Assembly (NCBI RefSeq): GCF_022811845.1
Contig: NZ_CP064266.1
Coordinates: 930,001-994,000, forward strand
Reading direction: 5' to 3'
DNA from: Bacillus pseudomycoides
GTDB taxonomy: Bacteria > Bacillota > Bacilli > Bacillales > Bacillaceae_G
DNA length: 64,000 nt
Both the position numbers and the translations under genes were made by a program. This document shows, one piece after another, positions 25,245 to 33,725 of this stretch. The notes beneath the pieces are model-generated. The model was not told where the DNA came from. It searched no databases and was given only the letters and a program-made list of their open reading frames with translations. Positions within the stretch are counted from its first letter, which is position 1. Each line of letters begins with the position of its first letter.

Positions 25245-25412
25245 TTAAAACTCCTCCCACATCACTTCATCTCCCCATTTCTTTGCACTAAACGACAATG
25301 CTGCATCAATTAAAGTTAATTCTTTTTCTTCCTCAACGAAATAGCAGTTGATTGGAAGTAGATTTTGGAAAAATGCTAATTGATAAATTGTACTTTTATA
25401 TACCATTCGCAT
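25245..25412 (-). pseudogene. Truncated MBL-fold metallohydrolase remnant
   Basis: 55 codons: MRMVYKSTIYQLAFFQN then LLPINCYFVEEEKELTLIDAAL, the usual N-terminus of B. cereus-group metallo-beta-lactamase-fold hydrolases. It then diverges (SFSAKKWGDEVMWEEF) and stops; no HxHxDH motif is present. RBS AAGGGTGA and ATG are intact, so a short product could still be made. Confidence 0.6.
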
Positions 25413-25443
25413 CTCATTCACCCTTTCTACTCAAACATAACAA

Positions 25444-25482
25444 AAAGAGCTGTTTACAAATTAATATGTAAAACAGCTCTTT
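25444..25482 (-). terminator. Terminator of XRE/membrane pair
   Basis: AAAGAGCTGTTT / AAACAGCTCTTT with a 14-nt loop. Confidence 0.8.
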
Positions 25483-25487
25483 CTCAT

Positions 25488-25775
25488 CTAATATCTTTTG
25501 CTCAAAACTAAAATAGATAATGAATAAGAACACAATACACCACCCAATAACAACGCATTTGCTAACTTATACTGTTCACTCGTTAATGAATATAGGTTAC
25601 CGATTAGAAAAATGACTAAATACAAAAATAAAAATACAAACAGCGATACTTTTGCAGCATTCCCCGTAATTTGATCCCCTCTCTCATCTTTTCCTTCTTT
25701 TCTCTCAAAACGTGTAGAATAAAACACCCCGATTAACCCTGCAATTGATATGATCATGCCAATTACAACTATCAT
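25488..25775 (-). CDS. Small membrane protein paired with XRE regulator (DUF2178-like)
   Basis: 95 aa with three to four membrane segments; a charged cytosolic loop FERKEGKDERGDQITGNAAKV lies between the first and second spans. This loop and the overlap with an XRE regulator are typical of DUF2178-type two-gene modules. It overlaps the regulator by 4 bp. Function unknown; it may sequester or modulate the regulator. Confidence 0.7.
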   Translation of the reverse strand: MIVVIGMIISIAGLIGVFYSTRFERKEGKDERGDQITGNAAKVSLFVFLFLYLVIFLIGNLYSLTSEQYKLANALLLGGVLCSYSLSILVLSKRY

Positions 25776-25999
25776 TCCACTTCCCCCTCTATCGTATATT
25801 GAAAGACTTCATGAAACTCCTTACCTAGAACATGGGCTATTTCAAAAGCTAAAATAAGAGACGGGTTGTACCGATTTGCTTCAATGGAGGCAATCGTCTG
25901 CCTACTAACCCCCACGCGATTTGCTAATTCCGCTTGTGACCAACGTTTCTCCGCTCGAAGTACCATCAAATTATTTACTAAACTTCCCCTTTGATTCAT
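25772..25999 (-). CDS. XRE-family transcriptional regulator
   Basis: 75 aa from ATG at 25999 (GGAGG 5 nt upstream; a GTG four codons earlier is possible). Single helix-turn-helix: LRAEKRWSQAELANRVGVSRQTIASIEANRYNPSL, followed by AFEIAHVLGKEFHEVFQY. This is the compact regulator type found with a cotranscribed membrane protein; probably autoregulatory. Confidence 0.88.
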   Translation of the reverse strand: MNQRGSLVNNLMVLRAEKRWSQAELANRVGVSRQTIASIEANRYNPSLILAFEIAHVLGKEFHEVFQYTIEGEVE

Positions 26000-26183
26000 A
26001 GCCACCTCCACTTTTTACATTATTTTCTATATCTTTATTATAATTTATTTTTAACATTTTTCTGTAACACAAATTACTTCCTAATGAACAAATTTGTCAG
26101 TTAAATTTATCCAAGTAATGGAATTTCCAGTACAATAGAAATGAAATAAAACCGAGCTAAAATATGTATAAAGTAGGTGCTGT

Positions 26184-26630
26184 ATGAATTGGAATACACT
26201 CAAAACAAAAGAGGAAATTGAAAACTTCCTTCGTTTATTTGGAGGTTTTCACGATAGTTGTTTGAAAGAATTATATATGTGGACAGATAGCTTTGTAGGT
26301 GAGAATTTATCTATGAGGATATTATCTAATACAAACGTAAGGATCCTTTTTCAAAGACAGTATGAGAACCCCTCCGCAATAGAGTTACTCTTTGAAGGTG
26401 TTACACAATTTCATTTAACTCCGCCTCCTGAAAATCATGATTCAACCATTTTCGGTGCATCTCTTCTATTACAAAACAATTTATTTTATTGGGCAGATGA
26501 TATTGGCTGGAAGCATAACGAGGTTACAGAATATGAAGTAAGCTGGATTGCTGCGAAAAGTGTAAAGTGGAGAGATGTTAGTTCTTGGATGGGGGATAAA
26601 ATGCGATACAGAGTCATTAGTGAAGATTAA
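26184..26630 (+). CDS. Uncharacterised 148-aa protein
   Basis: Soluble, acidic, tryptophan-rich (WNTLKTKEEIENFLRLFGGFHDSC, YEVSWIAAKSVKWRDVSSWMGD). Size, aromatic content and the FGGFHDSCLKEL opening resemble small proteins found beside polymorphic toxins and in Imm-type families, but no toxin gene is adjacent and I make no firm assignment. AGTAGGTGC precedes ATG. Isolated, with its own terminator. Confidence 0.6.
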   Translation: MNWNTLKTKEEIENFLRLFGGFHDSCLKELYMWTDSFVGENLSMRILSNTNVRILFQRQYENPSAIELLFEGVTQFHLTPPPENHDSTIFGASLLLQNNLFYWADDIGWKHNEVTEYEVSWIAAKSVKWRDVSSWMGDKMRYRVISED

Positions 26631-26665
26631 TTTAGACTGTTATTTTTCTTCCTTTAACAAAACTA

Positions 26666-26701
26666 AAAAAACAGTAGCCACAAACGTGACTACTGTTTTT
26701 T
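26666..26701. terminator. Terminator between 148-aa gene and fadE
   Basis: AAAACAGTAG / CTACTGTTTT stem-loop with flanking A and T tracts; can serve both converging genes. Confidence 0.8.
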
Positions 26702-26710
26702 CCTTACTCA

Positions 26711-28495
26711 TTAAACTGTATAACGCTCATCCTCTAACACTTTCACAGCGATTTCACGTTTCTTCGGAATTACGTTAAGCGGCGTGTGACGAGTGAATTT
26801 GCGAAGCGCTGATAACATCATGCGCAGCATATCACCATTTTCAACTGCGATAATTGTTTCTTTCGCATCTGCTTCGATTTGGTTGAACGCTTCTTGGCAG
26901 AATACTTCAGTGTACAATACTTTTTGTTTATTCTTTTCAAGACCAGTTGCTTTGATTGCTTTTTCTGTACGAAGAACAGCTGATTCCATTGCGTATAAGT
27001 TGCTTACGATATCTGCAATGTTAACAAGAACTTCTTGTTCTTTATCTAATGCTTTACCGTATTTTTGAACAGCTAATCCAGCTACCATTAAGCCGATTTT
27101 CTTCGCATTATTTACTAAATATTTTTGAAGTGCTAATGGCTCATCGCCTACTTCTTCAGGCATCATCATCATTAACTCTTCTTGTAATTTTTGCGCTTTT
27201 TGAAGAAGTGGTAATTCACCTTTCATTGCTTTACGTAAGAATGTACCTGGTACGATTAAACGGTTAATTTCATTTGTACCTTCGAAAATACGGTTAATAC
27301 GAGAATCACGGTACATTCTTTCAATCTCGTATTCTGCCATAAATCCGTAACCACCATGAATTTGCACACCTTCATCTACTACATAGTCTAATACTTCAGA
27401 ACCAAATACTTTATTTAACGAGCACTCAATTGCATATTCAGCAATAGAAGCTGCTACAGCCTTACCGTCTTTTACTTGCTCTTCTGTTAATGTGCTCATA
27501 TGGCTTTCGAATAAACCAACTGTACGGTATACAGAGCTTTCAGCTGCATAAATTTTCGCTGCCATATTCGCTAATTTTTCTTGAATTAATGGGAAGCGAG
27601 CGATTGGTTGTTTGAACTGTTGACGCTGATTTGCATATTGCGCTGAAATTTCTAACGCACGTTTAGAAGAACCAACTGTACCAACACCTAACTTATAACG
27701 ACCGATATTTAAAATATTAAAGGCAATAACATGACCTTTGCCAATTTCACCAAGTACATTTTCTTTCGGTACTAATGCATCTTCTAAAATTAATGTACGA
27801 GTAGATGAACATTTAATACCCATTTTCTTTTCTTCAGGGCTTGTAGATACGCCTGGGTATTCTTTCTCTACGATAAACGCTGTGAAGTGCTCACCATCAA
27901 CTTTTGCGTATACAACGAATACATCAGCGAAAGCAGAGTTTGTAATCCATTGTTTCTCACCATTTAATACATAGTGTGTGCCTTCTGCATTTAAGCGAGC
28001 AGTTGTTCTTGCTCCTAATGCATCCGATCCAGACCCTGGCTCAGTTAATGCGTATGCAGCTAATTTTTCACCAGTTGCTAAAGCAGGTAAATATTGTTTC
28101 TTTTGCTCTTCGTTACCGAATAATACGATTGGTAACGATCCGATACCAACGTGAGCGCCATGTGTGATTGCAAACCCACCAGCACGAGAGAATTTCTCTG
28201 CAATTAACGCTGAGCTAATCTTATCAAGGCCAATTCCGCCGTATTCTTCTGGTACGTCAGCACCTAATAAACCAAGTTCTCCAGCTTCTTTTAATAAGCG
28301 AACAGAGCGATCAAACTCATGCTTTTCTAAATACTCAAGTTCTGGCAAAACTTCATTTATGATGAAGTCCTCTGTCGTTTTCGCTATCATTTTATGCTCA
28401 TCGCTATAATCTTCCGGTGTAAACACTTGATCAATTGTAATATCATCAACTAAAAAGCTACCGCCTTTAACTGCATTTCCTACTGTTTTTTCCAT
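26711..28495 (-). CDS. fadE: Acyl-CoA dehydrogenase FadE
   Basis: 594 aa FAD enzyme for the first step of beta-oxidation. Start at 28495: AAGGAGG is 8 nt upstream and the family start MEKTVGNAVKGG follows; an earlier in-frame codon adds 14 residues without support. Core motifs: YALTEPGSGSDALGARTTA, NGEKQWITNSAFADVF, GGYGFMAEYEIERMYRDSRI and the catalytic-base region FEGTNEINRL. The roughly 200-residue C-terminal extension is normal for this long-chain subfamily (B. subtilis YusJ). Last gene of fadN-fadA-fadE. Confidence 0.94.
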   Translation of the reverse strand: MEKTVGNAVKGGSFLVDDITIDQVFTPEDYSDEHKMIAKTTEDFIINEVLPELEYLEKHEFDRSVRLLKEAGELGLLGADVPEEYGGIGLDKISSALIAEKFSRAGGFAITHGAHVGIGSLPIVLFGNEEQKKQYLPALATGEKLAAYALTEPGSGSDALGARTTARLNAEGTHYVLNGEKQWITNSAFADVFVVYAKVDGEHFTAFIVEKEYPGVSTSPEEKKMGIKCSSTRTLILEDALVPKENVLGEIGKGHVIAFNILNIGRYKLGVGTVGSSKRALEISAQYANQRQQFKQPIARFPLIQEKLANMAAKIYAAESSVYRTVGLFESHMSTLTEEQVKDGKAVAASIAEYAIECSLNKVFGSEVLDYVVDEGVQIHGGYGFMAEYEIERMYRDSRINRIFEGTNEINRLIVPGTFLRKAMKGELPLLQKAQKLQEELMMMMPEEVGDEPLALQKYLVNNAKKIGLMVAGLAVQKYGKALDKEQEVLVNIADIVSNLYAMESAVLRTEKAIKATGLEKNKQKVLYTEVFCQEAFNQIEADAKETIIAVENGDMLRMMLSALRKFTRHTPLNVIPKKREIAVKVLEDERYTV

Positions 28496-28599
28496 GAAAA
28501 TTTCCTCCTTCATATTTTCATAAGCCGCTTCTCTCATTTTGGGAGAAGCTGGCTCTTCCTTTATTTTTATACCCTTTAATTACTTCCACTCTTTGTTTA

Positions 28600-28640
28600 T
28601 CTAGCCCCGATAGCTAGAACGTTCGGTCGTTTCCACTTTT
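28600..28640. repeat. Solo degenerate R1 end between fadA and fadE
   Basis: The reverse complement reads GTGGAAACGACCGAACGTTC then TAGCTATCGGGGCTAGAT, clearly related to the right end of R1. The left part is lost. Confidence 0.5.
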
Positions 28641-29815
28641 TATAGTAGCTCAAATACCCCAGCAGCTCCCATGCCACCACCGATACACATTGTTACGATA
28701 CCGAATTGCTCGTTGCGACGTTTCATTTCATGAATAAGAGATAATGTTAATTTTGCTCCTGTACAACCAAGTGGATGTCCAAGTGCAATCGCACCGCCGT
28801 TTACATTTACCCTTTCTTCGTCTAAGCCAAGCTCACGAATAACTTGAATCGATTGAGATGCGAATGCTTCATTTAGCTCGAATAAGCCGATATCAGATAA
28901 CTCCAATCCTGCTAATTTTAACGCTTTTGGAATCGCTGCAATTGGTCCGATTCCCATTACTTCTGGCGGTACACCAGCTACTGCAAATGAACGGAATTTC
29001 GCAAGCGGCTTCATACCATCGCTCACTGCTTTTTCACGATCCATAAGAAGGACAGATGCTGCTCCATCACTCATTTGTGAAGAGTTACCCGCAGTTACAG
29101 AACCGCGAACGTTAAATGCTGGACGTAATTTCCCTAAGATATCTAAAGTTGTATCTGCTCTTACACCTTCATCTTGTGCGAAGATCATTGTTTCTTCTTG
29201 CATTTTGTTATTACTTGCAATCGTACGAAGCGTTACATCAACAGATACTGTTTCGTCAGCAAATTTCCCTTCAGCTAATGCTTTCGCTGCACGCTGATGG
29301 CTTCTTACCGCAAATGCATCTTGTTCTTCACGAGAAATGCCATATTTCACAGCAACTTGCTCTGCTGTATGGCCCATGCCCATATAATATTCTGGAGCCG
29401 CTTCTACTAAGCGACTATTTGGACGAACGACGTGCCCCATCATTGGAACTAAACTCATTGATTCAGCTCCACCAGATAATACAGCTTCAGAGTGACCAAG
29501 CATAATGCGCTCTGCACCGTAAGCGATACTTTGCAGGCCTGAAGAACAGTAACGGTTAATTGTAATAGCTGGGACATCATAAGAAAGTCCTGCTAATCCG
29601 CCGATATTACGCGCCATGTTTAAACCTTGTTCAGCTTCTGGCATCGCACAACCAAAAATTAAATCATCAATTGGTCCCTCATAGTTATTCGCACGCTTTA
29701 ACGTTTCTTTTACTACTAATGCTCCTAAATCATCAGGTCGAACTGTTTTTAATGAACCTCTCTTTGCCTTTCCAATTGGCGTTCTTGCTCCCGCAACAAT
29801 GACAGCTTCTCTCAT
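28640..29815 (-). CDS. fadA: Acetyl-CoA acyltransferase (thiolase) FadA
   Basis: 391 aa thiolase II; last step of beta-oxidation. Nucleophile C90 (NRYCSSGLQS), H347 (GHPLG) and C377 (MCIGGGMGAAG). 21 bp downstream of fadN. B. subtilis homologue yusK. Confidence 0.95.
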   Translation of the reverse strand: MREAVIVAGARTPIGKAKRGSLKTVRPDDLGALVVKETLKRANNYEGPIDDLIFGCAMPEAEQGLNMARNIGGLAGLSYDVPAITINRYCSSGLQSIAYGAERIMLGHSEAVLSGGAESMSLVPMMGHVVRPNSRLVEAAPEYYMGMGHTAEQVAVKYGISREEQDAFAVRSHQRAAKALAEGKFADETVSVDVTLRTIASNNKMQEETMIFAQDEGVRADTTLDILGKLRPAFNVRGSVTAGNSSQMSDGAASVLLMDREKAVSDGMKPLAKFRSFAVAGVPPEVMGIGPIAAIPKALKLAGLELSDIGLFELNEAFASQSIQVIRELGLDEERVNVNGGAIALGHPLGCTGAKLTLSLIHEMKRRNEQFGIVTMCIGGGMGAAGVFELL

Positions 29816-29836
29816 GAACGATATCTCCCCTCGTTA

Positions 29837-32218
29837 TTAGTTACGTAATGGCTTTCCTTTTACAAGCATGTGCTGCATTCTTGCTTGTGACTTCATCTCA
29901 CTTACTAAGCTAATAAATGCTTCACGTTCTACATCTAATAAATACTGCTCATCAACTTCTGTTCCGTACGGTACTTTTCCGCCAGCAATGACATATGCGA
30001 GCTTTTTCGCAATGTGCAGATCATACTCGGAAATATAACCAGATAAGTGCATTGCTTCTGCTCCAAGTAAAAGCGTTGCATATCCTGTCTCACCAACAAC
30101 CGGTATCTTTTTACGAATCGGTGCTTTATAACCCGCTTCATATAAAGCAAGAGCTTTTTGTTTTGCATCATATAGTAAGTGATCACCATTCACACTAATA
30201 CCATCTTTATCGCCTAAGAAGTTACGAGAAACTGCTTCTTGTGCTGATGTAGATACTTTTGCCATTGCAACTGATTCAAACACTTTATTCGCAACTTTTT
30301 GTAGGTCAAACTCTACACCGTTTGCCATTTTATTTAAATGTTTAATGTATAGTTCTTTATTACCGCCACCGCCAGGGATTAACCCAACGCCAACTTCTAC
30401 TAATCCCATGTACGTTTCACTAGAAGCTTGAATACTAGCTGCTGGTAAACAAACTTCTGTACCGCCGCCAAGCGTCATGCCATATGGCGCTGCAACGACC
30501 GGTTTCGAACAATACTTAATTTTCATCATTGCATCTTGGAAGCTCTTCACAACCCACTCAATTTCAAAGTAGTTGTCATCTTGTGCTTCCATTAAGATCA
30601 TTGCTAAGTTCGCCCCAACGCAGAAGTTCTTCGATTGGTTCCCAATAACAAGACCTTTATAGTTCTTCTCAACTTCATCAACAGCGTAATTAATCATTTG
30701 CGTAATATCCATACCGATTGCATTGCTCTTCGAATGGAATTCTAAACAAAGGATGCCATCACCTAAATCGATTAAGCTCGCTCCGCTATTTTTCTTTAAT
30801 ACACCATTTTTCTCTTTTAATTGTTTAAGAGAAATTGCTTTTTTATTGCGTTCAATCAATTTGTATTCGCCGTTATCGTAGTAATAGCTTTCACCGTTAT
30901 CATGTTTATAGAAAGTATTAAATCCTTTCTCTAACATGTCTTTTACCCATGCTGGAACAACCCCGCCGTTTTCTTCTATCTTTTGAACAGATTTTTCTAC
31001 GCCAATTGCATCCCAAATCTCAAATGGTCCTTGCTCCCAGCCAAATCCCCATTTCATCGCTTGGTCAATTGCAACAATGTCATCTGCGATTTCTTTATGA
31101 AGCTTTGCAGAATATAGAAGGGTTGGCGTGATGATATTCCATAAAAGTTCTCCTGCACGATCCTTCACATATACAAGCGCTTTCAATTTATTCGCTAATC
31201 CTTTTTCTTGTTTGCTTAACTCTACGGAAGCAGCTTTTAATTTTTTACGAGCTCCATACTCCATTGTTTCAGGATCTAACTCTAAAATTTCTTTTCCTTG
31301 TTTTAAGAAGAAACCTTGACCGGTTTTACTTCCAAGCCATTTTTTATCTAGCATGTCATGCATGAAAGCTGGTACTTTAAATACGTCACGTTCTTCCTCT
31401 TGTACATTTTCATATACATTGTTCGCAACATGAACGAATGTATCTAGACCAACAACATCTAACGTGCGGAACGTTGCGCTCTTCGGACGACCAATTAATG
31501 GGCCTGTTACAGAATCAACTTCCCCAACGCTATAGCCGCGCTTAATCATTTCTTGCAATGTTACAAGCAAGCCGTACGTACCAATGCGGTTCCCAATAAA
31601 GTTTGGTGTATCTTTTGCGATAACAACGCCTTTTCCAAGAACGTCTTCGCCAAATAATTTCATGAAATTTAACACTTGTGGATCTGTTTCTTTTGTCGGT
31701 ATAATCTCTAGAAGTTTTAAATAACGTGGTGGGTTAAAAAAGTGTGTTCCTAAGAAATGCTTTTGGAAGTCATCTGAACGACCTTCTGCCATTTTTTCAA
31801 CGGAAATACCTGATGTATTTGAGCTCACAATCGAGCCAGGTTTACGAACAGCATCGACTTTTTCAAATAGTTTCTTTTTAATATCTAAGTTTTCAACAAC
31901 AACCTCAATAATCCAATCTACATCAGCCAGACGCTCAAGGTCATCTTCTAAATTCCCTGCTTCAATCAACGCTAGATTATCTTTCACCGTAAGAGGAGCT
32001 GGCTTTTGCTTTACTAATTTTTGCAGTGCCCCGTTACTAAAACGATTTCTCACACTTTTATGTTCTAATGTAAGCCCCTTCGCTTCCTCTTCTTTTGTAA
32101 GCGCCTGTGGCACAATATCAAGCAGTAATGTTGGTATACCGATATTGGCTAAATGTGCAGCAATCCCTGAGCCCATTACGCCAGAACCGAGAACAGCAGC
32201 CTTTTTAATTTGGAACAT
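29837..32218 (-). CDS. fadN: 3-hydroxyacyl-CoA dehydrogenase / enoyl-CoA hydratase FadN
   Basis: 793 aa bifunctional enzyme with the domain order of Gram-positive FadN: HCDH Rossmann domain first (GSGVMGSGIAAHLANIG at about 10-26; THFFNPPRYLKLLEIIP; DTPNFIGNRIG) and crotonase domain at the C-terminus (GDGILCLEFHSKSNAIG, then NFCVGANLAMI; LGGGTEVCLP; PGGGGNKE). First gene of the operon; the FadR-type palindrome lies 19 bp upstream of the start. Confidence 0.95.
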   Translation of the reverse strand: MFQIKKAAVLGSGVMGSGIAAHLANIGIPTLLLDIVPQALTKEEEAKGLTLEHKSVRNRFSNGALQKLVKQKPAPLTVKDNLALIEAGNLEDDLERLADVDWIIEVVVENLDIKKKLFEKVDAVRKPGSIVSSNTSGISVEKMAEGRSDDFQKHFLGTHFFNPPRYLKLLEIIPTKETDPQVLNFMKLFGEDVLGKGVVIAKDTPNFIGNRIGTYGLLVTLQEMIKRGYSVGEVDSVTGPLIGRPKSATFRTLDVVGLDTFVHVANNVYENVQEEERDVFKVPAFMHDMLDKKWLGSKTGQGFFLKQGKEILELDPETMEYGARKKLKAASVELSKQEKGLANKLKALVYVKDRAGELLWNIITPTLLYSAKLHKEIADDIVAIDQAMKWGFGWEQGPFEIWDAIGVEKSVQKIEENGGVVPAWVKDMLEKGFNTFYKHDNGESYYYDNGEYKLIERNKKAISLKQLKEKNGVLKKNSGASLIDLGDGILCLEFHSKSNAIGMDITQMINYAVDEVEKNYKGLVIGNQSKNFCVGANLAMILMEAQDDNYFEIEWVVKSFQDAMMKIKYCSKPVVAAPYGMTLGGGTEVCLPAASIQASSETYMGLVEVGVGLIPGGGGNKELYIKHLNKMANGVEFDLQKVANKVFESVAMAKVSTSAQEAVSRNFLGDKDGISVNGDHLLYDAKQKALALYEAGYKAPIRKKIPVVGETGYATLLLGAEAMHLSGYISEYDLHIAKKLAYVIAGGKVPYGTEVDEQYLLDVEREAFISLVSEMKSQARMQHMLVKGKPLRN

Positions 32219-32236
32219 TCATTTCTCCCCCTATTC

Positions 32237-32256
32237 TTGAATGAATGCTCATTCAA
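32237..32256. promoter_or_regulatory. FadR-type operator
   Basis: TTGAATGAATGCTCATTCAA, 20-bp palindrome matching the Bacillus FadR box (TTGAATGA-n4-TCATTCAA). FadR represses fad genes and is released by long-chain acyl-CoA. Confidence 0.85.
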
Positions 32257-32455
32257 TTTTTCGACATACGTCGCAATCAATGAGTGAGCCTCTACTAATA
32301 AATATATGATATAGTTTAAATTTTCGCAATATATTTATTGATAAAATTTTCTGAAATAAATTATTTTCTTTTATTAGGGAACTCTATAACTGTGTATTTC
32401 TTAATAGAATACGCTTTTTCCTTTTTTAGAATTTGACGAAAACGGAGGGATATAT

Positions 32456-32602
32456 ATGGCAAGACTTAAGAAAGATCCATCAAAAGCAGGCGTTAGTGCA
32501 GCAAGTGTAACAGGAAATGCAGGTCCAGTTGATCGCGGTATTGAAAAAGGCCGCCAAGGTAACAATCAACAATACAAAAAGCATAACATGGGTGAAAAAT
32601 AA
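32456..32602 (+). CDS. yuzL: YuzL-like small spore-associated protein
   Basis: 48 aa: MARLKKDPSKAGVSAASVTG then NAGPVDRGIEKGRQGNNQQY and KKHNMGEK. Lys/Gly/Asn-rich and disordered, like minor small acid-soluble spore proteins; the opening motif and its position next to fadN match the YuzL family. AACGGAGGG lies 9 nt before ATG. Confidence 0.75.
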   Translation: MARLKKDPSKAGVSAASVTGNAGPVDRGIEKGRQGNNQQYKKHNMGEK

Positions 32603-32610
32603 CGCTATAT

Positions 32611-32761
32611 GTGCTTGTTCAAAAAGGAGGATAAAGAGAGCCGAGCAGTTCGAGGCGCGGAAGCCGGGAGGATACGGAGTGTAGGTGGAATTACATGAGT
32701 ACCGGACTGGCGACGTAACGAAGAAATGCGACAGCTATCTTTACCGGATTTTTTGAACTTC
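32611..32761. repeat. MITE-like dispersed repeat R2 (bcr-type) with target duplication
   Basis: About 151 bp. Imperfect terminal inverted repeats: GTTCAAAAAGGAGGATAAAG at 32617 and, reverse-complemented, GTTCAAAAAATCCGGTAAAG ending at 32758. The interior is GC-rich (GAGCCGAGCAGTTCGAGGCG). It is flanked by CGCTATAT at 32603-32610 and 32762-32769, a possible 8-bp target duplication. Confidence 0.7.
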
Positions 32762-32771
32762 CGCTATATTT

Positions 32772-32820
32772 TTGGGCAGAGAACGTGGCATAATGAGTAT
32801 TGGGCTGCTTTTCTGCCCAA
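32772..32820 (+). terminator. Hairpin after yuzL/R2
   Basis: TTGGGCAGA / TCTGCCCAA with a 31-nt loop and T-rich tail. Probably the original yuzL terminator, now separated from the gene by the R2 element. Confidence 0.55.
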
Positions 32821-32856
32821 TTTATTTGTATACATAAGCAAAAGAGGGACTAAATA

Positions 32857-33696
32857 ATGAAACGAACAATAGTCATGATTGTGATGATTGCTACACTTTT
32901 TACAAGTATGATCTTCTGCTCTTATGCAAAAAGGCAAAAAGACGTAAGAGCTAATCAGCCTGCCATCACAGGAAAATACGCCGTTACAATCGATGCTGAT
33001 ACTGGTGAAATTCTATATGGAAAACGGGAACAAGAACGTTCTTATCCAGCTAGCGTAGCAAAAATGATGACGACTCTTCTTTTACTAGAGAATGTGAAAA
33101 AAGATGAAGAAATTACAGTCACAGAAAACGCGATAAAAACGGAAAGTCAAAGTAAAAAAATTAAACTTCGCGCTGGTGAAAAATTAAAAAGAGATGAAGC
33201 ATTAAAACTCATGCTGATCATCAGTGCCGATCCGATCTCTGAATCCATTGCAGAACATATTGCGGGGTCAAAAGAAGCGTTTATAAAAATGATGAATGCG
33301 AGGGCAAAAGAACTCGGAACAAAACATGCAACTTTTAAAAACGCGAGCGGAGCTGATGCAATAGGTAATAAGGTATCACCTTATGACATCGCCATCATTA
33401 CGAAAGAAGCATTAAAGTATCCGATTGTGCTAGATTATATGAACACAACACAAACAACATTACATACTTCACAGCGCGCCCCCAAAATTGCAAACCATGG
33501 CCGCGAGGAACTTTACGATGATCCATATGCAATTGGAAGTAAAAGCGGTTTATCTGCTTTAGGGAAATACACGGCCGTCACAGTCGATGAAAAGAACGGC
33601 AAGCGTGTTATTAACGTTGTATTTTATTCTAGTCGTACTCAGCTGTATCCTGATGCAAAAAAGATGTCACATTATGCATTTCAGCAATTAAAATAA
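32857..33696 (+). CDS. D-alanyl-D-alanine carboxypeptidase-like protein (altered SxN motif)
   Basis: 279 aa, signal peptide or anchor in the first 24 residues. Penicillin-binding fold of the DacA/DacF family: S66-V-A-K69 nucleophile motif and K229-S-G231. The middle motif, normally S-x-N, reads S123-A-D125 (LIISADPISESIAEH), so Asn is replaced by Asp. It also lacks the usual long C-terminal domain. It may be a carboxypeptidase with altered activity or a beta-lactam-binding homologue. RBS AGAGGGAC. Confidence 0.85.
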   Translation: MKRTIVMIVMIATLFTSMIFCSYAKRQKDVRANQPAITGKYAVTIDADTGEILYGKREQERSYPASVAKMMTTLLLLENVKKDEEITVTENAIKTESQSKKIKLRAGEKLKRDEALKLMLIISADPISESIAEHIAGSKEAFIKMMNARAKELGTKHATFKNASGADAIGNKVSPYDIAIITKEALKYPIVLDYMNTTQTTLHTSQRAPKIANHGREELYDDPYAIGSKSGLSALGKYTAVTVDEKNGKRVINVVFYSSRTQLYPDAKKMSHYAFQQLK

Positions 33697-33725
33697 CCAA
33701 GGAGTATTTTTCTCCTTGGTTATTT
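33692..33725. terminator. Shared terminator
   Basis: AATAACCAAGGAG / CTCCTTGGTTATT between the converging DacF-like gene and proline dehydrogenase. Confidence 0.88.
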
